Of a stretch of DNA of 64,000 nucleotides, positions 55,064 to 63,234 are shown in pieces (the first letter of the stretch is position 1; each line of letters opens with the position of its first letter). Source of the stretch: Pelomonas sp. CA6 (GTDB taxonomy: Bacteria > Pseudomonadota > Gammaproteobacteria > Burkholderiales > Burkholderiaceae_C); NCBI RefSeq assembly GCF_022549225.1, contig NZ_JAKZFD010000003.1, positions 62,001 through 126,000 on the forward strand. Reading direction: 5' to 3'. Under the pieces are notes generated by a model that was given only the letters and a program-made list of their open reading frames with translations, was not told the origin of the DNA and searched no databases. The position numbers and the translations under genes are program-made.

Positions 55064-55636
55064 TCAATCGGATGGGAGCATAGCGGGCTCCGGCCAGCCC
55101 GCCTTCTGGTGCGTGCGCATGAAGTCTTCCAGGACCTGGTGTAGGGGTGCGTAACGCTCGGGATCAGACTCCAGCTGCTCCAGCGCCAGCATGCCGGCCT
55201 CCAGCGTGCTGAGCTGGTGCGCGGCATGAGCGCGGCGGATCCGGTAACGCGCGGTGTGCCCCTTCAGATCCAGCGATAAGCGGGGTAGCGCACCCAGCCA
55301 GGGGTTGAGGTGCATCAGCTTGCGGCTATGGCGCCAGGTGCCATCAAGCACGATCAGCGCATCCACCGGCGCCCCCGGTTCCAGTCGAGCTGCACTCGGT
55401 GTGTGCGGATACAGCAGGGCCAGGCGACCGCCGGGTGGTGGAGGCGCATGCCGCTCCCCCGTCAGCAGGCTGCAGCGCGCCAGGCAGCGCCGCAGCAGCG
55501 CCGCCGTGCCCTTGGGGTGATCACGCTCGCTCGGGTGCTGCAGGATGAGCACTGGCGTGCGGTTGTCAACGTGCTTCACGCAGCCGCACCAGCAGGCCCG
55601 CAGGGGCCGCCGGCAGCCGTCGCAGCACGCACGCAT
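55064..55636 (-). CDS. DTW-domain protein, probable tRNA aminocarboxypropyltransferase
   Basis: Probably adds a 3-amino-3-carboxypropyl group from SAM to a tRNA uridine, as shown for TapT-type DTW proteins. The 190-residue protein has an N-terminal Cys cluster (CCDGC then CWCGC, residues 4-19) suggesting a zinc ribbon, the LQHPSER strand at 32-38, the signature LDGTW at 97-101 and HQLSTLEA near 140-147. It lies between selD and proQ on the same strand, a small RNA-related group. Position modified is inferred from the family. Confidence 0.85.
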   Translation of the reverse strand: MRACCDGCRRPLRACWCGCVKHVDNRTPVLILQHPSERDHPKGTAALLRRCLARCSLLTGERHAPPPPGGRLALLYPHTPSAARLEPGAPVDALIVLDGTWRHSRKLMHLNPWLGALPRLSLDLKGHTARYRIRRAHAAHQLSTLEAGMLALEQLESDPERYAPLHQVLEDFMRTHQKAGWPEPAMLPSD

Positions 55637-55652
55637 GCCGGACGCGCGCGGA

Positions 55653-56318
55653 TCAGCGACCGCGACGGGGGGGAGCCGACGCCTTGTGCTCCCGCCGCGG
55701 ACCTTGCGGACGGCCCTGGGGGCGGCCAGGCTCGTGCCGAGGCGGGCGATCCGGACGCGCGGGCATGTCCTGGGCCTCCTGACGGGCCTGGGCCAGCAGC
55801 GGCTCCAGTTGCTCGGGGGCGATGCCCTTGAGCGCGCAGAAATTGGCCGGCGTCAGCGTCGTGCGCTCAAAGTCACGCAGCAGCTGGGCGCGATTGCGCC
55901 GCTCGGATTCCTCCTGGGCGCGCCGGCCCTCGGTGACCAGGCGACGACGCGCCAATTCCTGCCGAGCCGCCTCACGGTGCTCCTCGCTGAGCTCACCTGC
56001 GGGCTGGCCGTCCAGGTCGAAGCGATGCTGGGCTTTGGTGAGGGCGATCAGATAGCCGGTGCCGCCGGTATAGCGGCGCAGAAAGGCGGACAGCTGCTGC
56101 TTGCTGAACTGGCCCGGTGCGCGCTCCTGGATGTCGGCCTGGATGCGGAGCTTGATGGGCTTGGCCGGGCCGGCAAACAAGGCCGGGAACAGGCGCTTGA
56201 GTTCGGCCGCGCATTGCTGGGGATCGGCCTTCTCGGCGGGGCGGGCCGTGGGTTCCTGGCCGGGCTCGATCGGGGTCTCGGCGGCCGGAAGGCTGGCCTG
56301 CGGTTCGGTGGACGACAT
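55653..56318 (-). CDS. proQ: ProQ/FinO-family RNA chaperone
   Basis: Binds structured small RNAs and mRNA 3' ends in post-transcriptional control. The 221-residue protein has a flexible N-terminus of about 30 residues, a ProQ/FinO domain containing FPALFAGPAKPIKLRIQADI, FSKQQLSAFLRRYTG and GYLIALTKAQHRFDLDG, and a basic Arg/Pro-rich tail from about residue 180. The start MSSTEPQ is chosen; 20 further in-frame codons upstream look non-coding. The tail lacks an obvious Tudor-like domain, so it is a mid-length member. Confidence 0.9.
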   Translation of the reverse strand: MSSTEPQASLPAAETPIEPGQEPTARPAEKADPQQCAAELKRLFPALFAGPAKPIKLRIQADIQERAPGQFSKQQLSAFLRRYTGGTGYLIALTKAQHRFDLDGQPAGELSEEHREAARQELARRRLVTEGRRAQEESERRNRAQLLRDFERTTLTPANFCALKGIAPEQLEPLLAQARQEAQDMPARPDRPPRHEPGRPQGRPQGPRREHKASAPPRRGR

Positions 56319-56434
56319 GAAAACGGTCGGCAAGCGACGTGAAGAAGCAAAGAGCGGCATTGTGCCCACAGCGTCCAAGCGCTGGCAAATGCCGTCTGGC
56401 TAGCCTGGCAAGGGAGTTGCCAGGCCTCAAATCT

Positions 56435-56638
56435 TCAGGTCTTGGGGGCGCAGGAGGGTTTGCAGACCAGTTCGCTGCGGCCCAGGACGCGCAAGGCTTG
56501 CAGGCTGCTGGTGGGGCGGTGTCGTCCGCATTTGAAGCAGGAACGGGTTTGGCCGCTGCCCTGAAAGGGGGAGCCTCCGACCTTGGAGGCATATCGGAGT
56601 CCGTCTTCACGCACGGCGGTGCAGGTGTCTTTGCTCAT
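56435..56638 (-). CDS. Small four-cysteine protein A, paralogue of 57404-57643
   Basis: A 67-residue protein I do not recognise. It has DGLRYASK near residues 12-19, GSPF, then SCFKCGRHRP with Cys34 and Cys37, and VCKPSC with Cys59 and Cys63. The CxxC-x21-CxxxC spacing suggests a small zinc-ribbon-like fold. The start MSKDT is chosen because AAGGAG precedes it and because it aligns with MAKET of the paralogue on the far side of tdk; 22 further codons upstream are possible. It lies before proQ on the same strand. Confidence 0.7.
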   Translation of the reverse strand: MSKDTCTAVREDGLRYASKVGGSPFQGSGQTRSCFKCGRHRPTSSLQALRVLGRSELVCKPSCAPKT

Positions 56639-56806
56639 GATCTCCTTATCAAGGCCCGGCCGGGCCCGATGCTGGTGAATATCGGCGATCCTGTCTTCCT
56701 TCATCCTAGGCTTCTGTTGTGACGGGCGCTACAGCGCTTGCCCGGGGTGGCTCAGGCCACAGCGTCACTTGTGCGATGGACAGTGCGGCATCGGCGATGA
56801 TTCGGC

Positions 56807-57367
56807 ATGGCCAAGCTTTTCTTCCGCTACGCCGCGATGAACGCGGGCAAGTCGACCGCGCTGCTGCAGGTGGCGCACAACTACGAGGAGCGCGGTCACC
56901 GAGTGCGCATCTTCACTGCCGGTATGGACGACCGCTACGGCCGCGGCTATGTGACGTCCCGGCTGGGCCCGCAGCGGGTGGCCGAGCTGTTCGATGCGAC
57001 GACGGACTTCCTGAGCCTGATTCCGGTGCAGCCGGACATCGCCTGCTTGCTGGTGGACGAGGCGCAGTTCTTGAGCGCCGACCAAGTCTGGGCGCTGCAT
57101 GAGCTGGCGCACATGCGCAATCTGCCGGCGATCTGCTACGGCCTGCGCACGGATTTCCGCGGTCAGCTATTTCCGGGTTCGGCGGCCTTGCTGGGGTTGG
57201 CGGACGAGATGGACGAGATGAAGACCATTTGCGACTGTGGTCGCAAGGCCACGATGAACATGCGCGTGGACGGCAGCATGCGGCGTGTCACCGAAGGCGC
57301 ACAGGTGGAAATTGGCGGCAATGCGCGCTACCGGGCCGTCTGCGGGCGCTGTTTTCGCGCTGCCTGA
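56807..57367 (+). CDS. tdk: Thymidine kinase
   Basis: Phosphorylates thymidine in nucleoside salvage. The 186-residue type II enzyme has the P-loop MNAGKST at residues 11-17, the catalytic Glu85 in LVDEAQFL, the lasso-region YGLRTDFRG, and the structural zinc cysteines Cys142, Cys144, Cys179 and Cys182. It stands alone on the plus strand between two minus-strand mini-protein genes, with a hairpin terminator 8 nt after its stop. Confidence 0.96.
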   Translation: MAKLFFRYAAMNAGKSTALLQVAHNYEERGHRVRIFTAGMDDRYGRGYVTSRLGPQRVAELFDATTDFLSLIPVQPDIACLLVDEAQFLSADQVWALHELAHMRNLPAICYGLRTDFRGQLFPGSAALLGLADEMDEMKTICDCGRKATMNMRVDGSMRRVTEGAQVEIGGNARYRAVCGRCFRAA

Positions 57368-57375
57368 CGGAAAGA

Positions 57376-57398
57376 AGCCGGCCCAGGACGGGCCGGCT
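57376..57398. terminator. Convergent terminator of tdk and mini-protein B
   Basis: AGCCGGCCC / GGGCCGGCT, a 9-bp stem with a 5-nt loop. On the minus strand it is followed by TTCTTT, so it works best for mini-protein B, whose stop is 5 nt away. Confidence 0.75.
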
Positions 57399-57403
57399 AG
57401 GGT

Positions 57404-57643
57404 TCACTTCTTGACGGCGAGCTGCTCTTCCAGCTCCTTGCAGGACGGCGCGCAGACCGGCTGTGACTTGCCCAGCAGCTTGCGCGACTTCAGCATGGCC
57501 CGTGGGCGATGCTTGCCGCAAAGAAAGCAGGACATGGTCGCTGCGCCGAATGAAGAGGTCGCCGCGAACGGCGAACCGGGGGCTTTTGAACGGTATCGGA
57601 GACCATCGGCTTCGATAGTCGTCTTGGTCGTTTCCTTGGCCAC
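57404..57643 (-). CDS. Small four-cysteine protein B, paralogue of 56435-56638
   Basis: A 79-residue protein I do not recognise, with ADGLRYRSK at residues 12-20, GSPF, SCFLCGKHRP (Cys39, Cys42) and VCAPSC (Cys64, Cys68). Cys spacing is exactly that of mini-protein A, with a basic C-terminal tail in place of A's short end. It starts with GTG, with AGGA just upstream; an internal ATG (residue 37) would remove the segment shared with A, so the longer form is preferred. A small metal-binding or nucleic-acid-binding role is possible but unproven. Confidence 0.7.
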   Translation of the reverse strand: MAKETTKTTIEADGLRYRSKAPGSPFAATSSFGAATMSCFLCGKHRPRAMLKSRKLLGKSQPVCAPSCKELEEQLAVKK

Positions 57644-57810
57644 GCTGATCCTGATAGTGATAAAAGTGTGAAGCGTCCTATGGCGCGCGCCCGAGTCCCT
57701 CGCCTGTGGGCTGCGCCGACGAAACCCGTATTTTCCTATAACCGGGCGTATTCCCGCATCGGGCCTACGCTAATGAGCGCAGGCGTCTGGCCTTTGGTCT
57801 CGGCGATGGC

Positions 57811-57857
57811 TTGGTAAATCTAGGGTAAACACCTAGAATCGAGGGTTCGCCCTAGGG
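57811..57857 (+). promoter_or_regulatory. Promoter of the GAF gene with CTAGG boxes
   Basis: TTGGTA (57811-57816) and TAGAAT (57834-57839) are 17 nt apart. An inverted repeat TCTAGG / CCTAGA (57819-57824, 57832-57837) overlaps the -10, and a palindrome CCCTAGGG follows at 57850-57857. Three CTAGG boxes in 40 nt suggest an operator. Confidence 0.6.
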
Positions 57858-57882
57858 AGGGCAAGTCAAACCAGGGAGCGGC

Positions 57883-58434
57883 ATGTCGATCGGCCGAATG
57901 GAGGGGTTGTACGCGGAGTTGCGTGCGGCCATGCCGCTGGAGGTGGCGGCGCCGGGGCGAGAGTTGCGCTATGCGCAGGCATTGGGGCGGTTGCTCTGCG
58001 AAACGCTGGCATGCGATCACGCGAGCCTTTGGCGGCTGGTGGGGCTGCCCGGTCACTATCGACTCCAGGGCGTGGGCGGCCATGAACCGGGGCGAGAGTC
58101 ATCCGTGCAGCTTGAGGCCTGCGACCAGTCCCGTTGGCCAGGTTACTTCGCATCCCTGCTGGAGGCCGGGGTCTTCGCCTGCAGCGACAGGTGGACGGAC
58201 GCGCGGCTTGGCCACTTTGCAGAGGACGCCACGCGGTCGGACTGTCGCTGGCGGGCCATGTTGGACGTTGCGGTGCAGGTCAATGGTCGCATCGTCGGCG
58301 TGGTGTCCGTGGCGCAGAGGGAGGGCATCCGCCAGTGGAGCCCTGCCGAGGAACTGGCGCTGCGCCGGGTCGCCGTCCGCGCTGGCCTGGATCTCTACCC
58401 TGAGCTGGAGCTGGCGGACACGATCTCCGTCTGA
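57883..58434 (+). CDS. Stand-alone GAF-domain protein
   Basis: A 183-residue cytoplasmic protein made almost entirely of one GAF-like sensory domain (about residues 27-175), with CDHASLWRLV in the first strand-helix region and MLDVAVQVNGRIVGVVSVAQR near the end followed by the typical WSPAEELALRRVA helix. No output domain is fused. Ligand and partner are unknown. It has its own promoter with palindromic CTAGG boxes and is followed by a convergent crotonase gene. Confidence 0.8.
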   Translation: MSIGRMEGLYAELRAAMPLEVAAPGRELRYAQALGRLLCETLACDHASLWRLVGLPGHYRLQGVGGHEPGRESSVQLEACDQSRWPGYFASLLEAGVFACSDRWTDARLGHFAEDATRSDCRWRAMLDVAVQVNGRIVGVVSVAQREGIRQWSPAEELALRRVAVRAGLDLYPELELADTISV

Positions 58435-58458
58435 ATCCTTCCGCCCTCGCGCAACGGC

Positions 58459-59217
58459 TCAGCAGCCTTGGAAGCGCGGTGCGCGCTTCTCCATCCAGGC
58501 TTGAACGCCTTCCTGAAGATCCTGCGAAGCATTGGCGGCGGCGAGATCTTTCGCCAGCGCGTCGACATCCAGCCGGCCATTGGCAATGGCGTTCAGGTGT
58601 TTCTTCATGCCACTCATCGCCAGCGGCGCCTGGGCGCATAACTGGTCGCAGAAGTGCGAGACCGCTGCGCGCAAGGCTTCGGCGTCGGGTAGCAGTCGGT
58701 CCAGGAAGCCGCAGTCGCGCATCGCGACGGCGTCCAGCGTCTCTCCGCCCAGCAGGACCCGCTTGGCCATGCCCAGACCCAGCCGGTTGACGTAGCGCTC
58801 CATGCCACCGCGGTAGAAGTGCAGCCCCAGTCGCGCGGCCGGCACAAACATCTCGCAGGAAGCCACGCCGAGCCTGAAGTCGCAGGCCAACGCCAGGTCC
58901 GTGGCCCCGCCGAACACGCCGCCCTGGATGGCCGCCACCGTGACCGGTCGGGCCTGTTCCCAGGCATCGGTCAGCGCCTCGAACAGCGCTCCCGCATCCA
59001 CGCCCGGCACCGCGCCGATGTTGAAGCCGCTACAGAAATGCCGGCCTTCGGCCTGCAGCAGCAGCACGCGCGCGTCGCGCCTGGCGTTGACCTCCTTGAG
59101 TTGGTCCTGCAGGCATTGCAGATCGGCGATTTCCAGCCGGTTGGCCACCTGCGGGCGGCGCAGCGTGATGCGGGCCAGATGGCCGTGGAATTCGAGCAAA
59201 GGGGGCGCGGAAGACAT
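58459..59217 (-). CDS. Enoyl-CoA hydratase/isomerase-family protein with altered active site
   Basis: A 252-residue crotonase-fold protein. The oxyanion-hole regions are present (FCSGFNIGAV near 62-71 and GGVFGGATDLALACD near 99-113). The first catalytic Glu of true hydratases is replaced by Asp (GATDLA), and the second by Ala (FVPAARLGL instead of a P-E pair), so ordinary hydration is doubtful. Isomerase, thioesterase or decarboxylase activity on a CoA ester is possible. It is divergent from the liv transporter, with TetR-like and other palindromes between them. Confidence 0.82.
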   Translation of the reverse strand: MSSAPPLLEFHGHLARITLRRPQVANRLEIADLQCLQDQLKEVNARRDARVLLLQAEGRHFCSGFNIGAVPGVDAGALFEALTDAWEQARPVTVAAIQGGVFGGATDLALACDFRLGVASCEMFVPAARLGLHFYRGGMERYVNRLGLGMAKRVLLGGETLDAVAMRDCGFLDRLLPDAEALRAAVSHFCDQLCAQAPLAMSGMKKHLNAIANGRLDVDALAKDLAAANASQDLQEGVQAWMEKRAPRFQGC

Positions 59218-59416
59218 CGGCGCAGTCTAAGCCCAGGTTCGGCCTGCGCCCGTGCTGCGTGCGGCTGGCGCCGCATGTCCCCCGGCTGCAGTCGGGCAAA
59301 TGCGCTGCCGACGGCGCGGAAGCCGGGCGGAGTCCTCCTGGGGGCGTGTCAGCGGCCTGTCAGTCTGTGCGCCAGGCCGCACCAGTGCTGGCTTTGCGGG
59401 GGTTGTGATATTTCGA

Positions 59417-59507
59417 CCGACCGGTCGGCTGATTATTTGAGCTTTGTCAATGCGGCATCGCACCAAGCATGCCGCAAGGGTTTTTCGCTAGAGTGATTTG
59501 ACAAAGC
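59417..59507. promoter_or_regulatory. Palindrome-rich control region between crotonase and liv genes
   Basis: A perfect 12-bp palindrome CCGACCGGTCGG (59417-59428) looks like a TetR-family operator. Downstream a perfect 10-bp inverted repeat (GCTTTGTCAA 59441-59450, TTGACAAAGC 59498-59507) encloses an 8-bp one (TGCGGCAT 59451-59458, ATGCCGCA 59469-59476) followed by AGGGTTTTT. The inner hairpin could act as an attenuator and the outer arms as protein sites. No gene is seen in 59218-59540. Confidence 0.5.
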
Positions 59508-59540
59508 GGCAACAGCCGTAGCTGTACCCGAGGAGACAAG

Positions 59541-60578
59541 GTGGACGGGACAATCGCAAGCATCCTGATGCTGGATGGGGTTACGAACGGCGCGATCTAC
59601 GCGTTGTTGGCGCTGGCCCTTGTGCTGGTTTTTGCGGTCACGCGGGTGGTGTTCATCCCGCAGGGCGAGTATGTGGCCTTCGGCGCGCTGACGCTGGCCG
59701 GGCTGCAGCTGGGCAAGACGCCGCTGACCATTCATTTTCTGATCGCGATGGCGCTGCTGGCGGCGCTGCTGGATCTGGTCGAGGCCTGGCGCGAGAAGAA
59801 GCCGCTGGCCCAGGCCCTGCCGCGCATCCTGCGCGATGCCGCCCCGGGACTGCTGATCGGCCTGTTTGCGCTGTGGGCGGCCACATTGCAACTGCCGCTG
59901 GTGCTGCAGGCGCTGCTGACGCTGGCCATCGTCACGCCCATGGGCGCGTTGTTGTACCGGTTGGCCTACCAGTCGCTGGCCGACGCGTCGGTGCTGGTGC
60001 TGCTCATCGTGTCGGTGGGCGTGCATTTCGCGCTGACCGGCCTGGGCCTGGTCTTCTTTGGTGCCGAGGGGTCGCGCAACCCGAGCTTCTGGGACGCGAG
60101 CTTCACGGCCGGGCCGCTGATGCTGTCCGGTCAGACCCTGATCATCGTGGGTGCCTCGATCGCGCTGATCCTGGCGCTGTGGCTGTTCTTTGAGAAGAGC
60201 CTTTACGGCAAGGCGCTGCGCGCCACCGCGGTGAACCGGCTGGGCGCGCGGCTGATGGGCATTTCCAGCGTGTCGGCAGGTCGGCTGTCCTTCACGCTGG
60301 CGGCCTTCATCGGCGCATTGTCGGGGCTGCTGATCAGCCCGACGACGACGATCTTCTATGACAGCGGCTTCCTGATCGGCCTCAAGGGCTTCGTCGCGGC
60401 GGTGTTCGCGGGGCTGTCCAGCTATCCCGGTGCGGCCATCGGCGCGCTGGCCGTGGGGCTGATCGAATCCTTCAGCTCTTTCTGGGCGAGCGCCTTCAAG
60501 GAGGTGATCGTGTTCACCACCATCCTGCCGGTGCTCTTGTGGCGCAGCTGGCGCGATCCTCATCACGAAGAGCATTGA
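59541..60578 (+). CDS. livH: Branched-chain amino acid-type ABC permease LivH
   Basis: Inner-membrane permease of a HAAT-family importer. The 345-residue protein has [21 protein letters not shown] at the N-terminus (the typical LivH opening) and about eight or nine hydrophobic segments, ending in the conserved [17 protein letters not shown] region. It starts with GTG, preceded by GAGGAG. It leads a livH-livMG-livF operon. Substrate could be branched-chain amino acids, urea, short amides or aromatic acids; the sequence does not decide. Confidence 0.9.
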   Translation: MDGTIASILMLDGVTNGAIYALLALALVLVFAVTRVVFIPQGEYVAFGALTLAGLQLGKTPLTIHFLIAMALLAALLDLVEAWREKKPLAQALPRILRDAAPGLLIGLFALWAATLQLPLVLQALLTLAIVTPMGALLYRLAYQSLADASVLVLLIVSVGVHFALTGLGLVFFGAEGSRNPSFWDASFTAGPLMLSGQTLIIVGASIALILALWLFFEKSLYGKALRATAVNRLGARLMGISSVSAGRLSFTLAAFIGALSGLLISPTTTIFYDSGFLIGLKGFVAAVFAGLSSYPGAAIGALAVGLIESFSSFWASAFKEVIVFTTILPVLLWRSWRDPHHEEH

Positions 60579-60599
60579 ACGCGGCAGGACGCTAGAACC

Positions 60600-62378
60600 A
60601 TGAAATCCAACAAGCTGTTCCCCGCGCTGGGCCTGATGCTGCTGGCATTGCTGCCGGTGCTGCCGGTGCCGGAGTTCTGGATCACTCAGGCCAACTACAT
60701 CGGGATGTTCGCGCTGGTGGCCCTGGGCCTGGTGCTGCTGACCGGGGTCGGCGGCCTGACCTCCTTCGGCCAGGCCGCGTTCGTCGGTGTCGGCGCCTAT
60801 GCGAGCGCGCTGCTGTCCACCCGCTATGGCCTGTCGCCCTGGTTGGGTCTGGTGGCGGGGCTGGCGGTCACTCTGGTGGTGGCGCTGGTGCTGGCCTGGA
60901 TCACGCTGCGCATGTCCGGTCACTACCTGCCGCTGGCCACCATCGCCTGGGCGCTGAGCCTGAACTACTGCATCGCCAACATGGACTTCCTGGGCAAGTA
61001 CGACGGCCTGCTGGGCGTGCCGGCGCTGGAGCTGTTCGGCTTCAGCCTCGCGGACGGGCGGGCGATGTATTACCTGATCTGGATCTGCGCCATCCTTGGC
61101 GCGCTGGCGGTGCGCAACCTGCTCGACTCGCGGCCGGGGCGGGCGATCCGGGCCCTGGGTGGCGCAACGGTGATGGCCGAGGCCATGGGCGTCTCGACCT
61201 TCCGCTACAAAGTCATCGTCTTCGTGATCGCGGCGCTGCTGGCGTCGGTCTCGGGCTGGCTGTTCGCCCATGTGCAGCGGACCGTCAACCCCAGCCCCTT
61301 TGCCCTGAAGATGGGCATCGAGTACCTCTTCATGGCGGTGGTCGGCGGCGTGTCCTCGGTCTGGGGCGCTTTTGTCGGCGCGGGCGTCTTCAAGATCATC
61401 GAGGACCAGCTCAAGGAGCTGCTGCCGCAACTGCTGGGCAGCAATGGCAATTTCGAGATCATCGTGCTGGGCATCGTGCTGGTGCTGATGCTCAAGTACG
61501 CGCCCAAGGGCCTCTGGCCTTCGGTGCAGGGGTTGCTTGCGCGCTGGTTCCCGGCGCGCGCCCGGGTGCGCGACTGGGAGGGGGCGGCGGCGCTGGCGTC
61601 GCGGCCCAAGCCGCAGCCGGGTGAGCTGCTGCTGCAGGTGGACAAGCTGCGCAAGCAGTTCGGCGGCCTGGTGGCGGTCAACGACGTCAGCTTCACCATC
61701 AAGGCGGGCGAGATCATCGGCCTGATCGGTCCCAACGGTGCGGGCAAGTCCACCACCTTCAACCTGATTTCCGGCGTGCTGTCGGCGACCAGCGGCCAGG
61801 TGCGCTTCCTGGGGCAGAGCATCGCCCGTCTGCCCTCGCGTGAGATCGCGCGGCGCGGCATGTCGCGCACCTTCCAGCACGTCAAGATGATCGCGGACAT
61901 GACGGTGCTGGAGAACGTCGCGCTGGGCGGCTATCTGCGCTCGTCCAATGGCACGGCGCGCGCCATGCTGCGCCTGGACCGCGAGGAGGAGCGGCGCCTC
62001 TTCGCCGAGGCCGAGGCGCAGCTCAAGCGCATCGGCATGGAGGCCCAGATGAACGAGCTCGCCGGCAACCTGGCGCTCGGCCCTCAGCGCCTGATGGAGA
62101 TCGCCCGCGCGCTGTGCTCGGACCCCGCGCTGCTGCTGCTGGACGAGCCGGCCGCCGGTCTGCGCCACAAGGAGAAGCAGGCGCTGGCCGCGGTGCTGCG
62201 CCAGCTCAAGGCCGAGGGCATGAGCATCTTGCTGGTGGAACACGACATGGACTTCGTGATGGGCCTGACCGACCGCATCGTCGTGATGGAGTTCGGCACC
62301 AAGCTGATCGAGGGCACGCCGGCCGAGGTGCAGGCCAGCCCCGAGGTGCGCGCCGCCTATCTGGGAACCGAGCACTGA
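60600..62378 (+). CDS. Fused ABC permease-ATPase (LivM-LivG)
   Basis: A 592-residue fusion. Residues 1 to about 310 are a LivM permease (GLTSFGQAAFVGVGAYASA near 52-70). After a short linker, residues about 343-590 are a LivG ATPase with Walker A GPNGAGKST at 377-385, an ALGPQRLMEIARAL signature region in place of LSGGQ, and LLLLDEPAAGL as Walker B. Both halves look complete, so it is a true fusion and not a frameshift artefact. It lies 21 nt after livH and 9 nt before livF. Confidence 0.92.
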   Translation: MKSNKLFPALGLMLLALLPVLPVPEFWITQANYIGMFALVALGLVLLTGVGGLTSFGQAAFVGVGAYASALLSTRYGLSPWLGLVAGLAVTLVVALVLAWITLRMSGHYLPLATIAWALSLNYCIANMDFLGKYDGLLGVPALELFGFSLADGRAMYYLIWICAILGALAVRNLLDSRPGRAIRALGGATVMAEAMGVSTFRYKVIVFVIAALLASVSGWLFAHVQRTVNPSPFALKMGIEYLFMAVVGGVSSVWGAFVGAGVFKIIEDQLKELLPQLLGSNGNFEIIVLGIVLVLMLKYAPKGLWPSVQGLLARWFPARARVRDWEGAAALASRPKPQPGELLLQVDKLRKQFGGLVAVNDVSFTIKAGEIIGLIGPNGAGKSTTFNLISGVLSATSGQVRFLGQSIARLPSREIARRGMSRTFQHVKMIADMTVLENVALGGYLRSSNGTARAMLRLDREEERRLFAEAEAQLKRIGMEAQMNELAGNLALGPQRLMEIARALCSDPALLLLDEPAAGLRHKEKQALAAVLRQLKAEGMSILLVEHDMDFVMGLTDRIVVMEFGTKLIEGTPAEVQASPEVRAAYLGTEH

Positions 62379-62387
62379 GGTGGTGTG

Positions 62388-63116
62388 ATGAGCGAATTGC
62401 TGAACGTCAAGAATCTGCAGGCCGGCTATGGCCGTGCCGAAGTGCTGACCGGGCTGAACCTACGTCTGCGCCAGGGTGAGGTGGTCACCGTGATCGGGCC
62501 CAACGGCGCGGGCAAGAGCACCACGCTGAACGCGCTGATGGGCGTGCTGCCCAGCAAGGGGCAGATCTTCTTCGACGGCGAGGAGCTGTCCTCGCTGGGG
62601 CTGGAAGAGCGCGTGATGAAGGGCCTGGCCCTGGTGCCCGAGAAGCGCGAGCTGTTCACGACCATGAGCGTGGAAGACAACCTGGTCCTGGGCGGCTTCC
62701 GGCCCATGCGCCTGGGGCAAAGCGACTGGCGCGACGGCCTGGAGCGCGTCTACGAACTCTTCCCGCGCCTGCGCGAGCGGCGCGCCCAGCTCTCCGGCAC
62801 GCTGTCCGGCGGCGAGCGGCAGATGCTGGCCGTGGGCCGTGCGCTGATGGCGCGCCCCAAGCTGCTGATGCTGGACGAGCCCAGCCTGGGTCTGGCACCG
62901 CTGATCGTCAAGGAGGTGTTCCGCATCGTCGAGCGGCTGCGCGAGGCGGGCGTGTCCATCTTGCTGATCGAGCAGAACGCGCGCGCCGCGCTGGAGGTGG
63001 CCGACTACGGCTATGTGCTGGAGACGGGCGAGATCGCACTGGAAGGCAAGGCCTCCGACCTGGCGCGCGATCCGCGCGTGGTCGAGACTTATCTGGGCGC
63101 AGCCAAGAAGGGCTGA
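62388..63116 (+). CDS. livF: ABC transporter ATP-binding protein LivF
   Basis: Second ATPase of the importer. The 242-residue protein has Walker A GPNGAGKST at residues 37-45, the signature LSGGERQ near 138, and LLMLDEPSLGLAP as Walker B, plus the LIEQNARAALEVADYGYVLE block typical of LivF. ATG at 62388 is preferred to the GTG 3 nt earlier because GAGGTGG is better spaced. No livK-like binding-protein gene follows. Confidence 0.94.
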   Translation: MSELLNVKNLQAGYGRAEVLTGLNLRLRQGEVVTVIGPNGAGKSTTLNALMGVLPSKGQIFFDGEELSSLGLEERVMKGLALVPEKRELFTTMSVEDNLVLGGFRPMRLGQSDWRDGLERVYELFPRLRERRAQLSGTLSGGERQMLAVGRALMARPKLLMLDEPSLGLAPLIVKEVFRIVERLREAGVSILLIEQNARAALEVADYGYVLETGEIALEGKASDLARDPRVVETYLGAAKKG

Positions 63117-63234
63117 GCGGCGCATCCGCGCGCATCACGGCCTGTGCCGTCGATCGCGCGGTCCGTCGCTTCGTGCAGGGCGCCTCGCGGCGTCCGGCCT
63201 ACATTGGGACCGTCGTCATTCCCACGCAGGCCCC

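Noticed and set aside
59433-62375. A 980-codon antisense frame across the liv genes
   Set aside because: Gln/Arg/His-rich shadow of two well-supported transporter genes on the plus strand.
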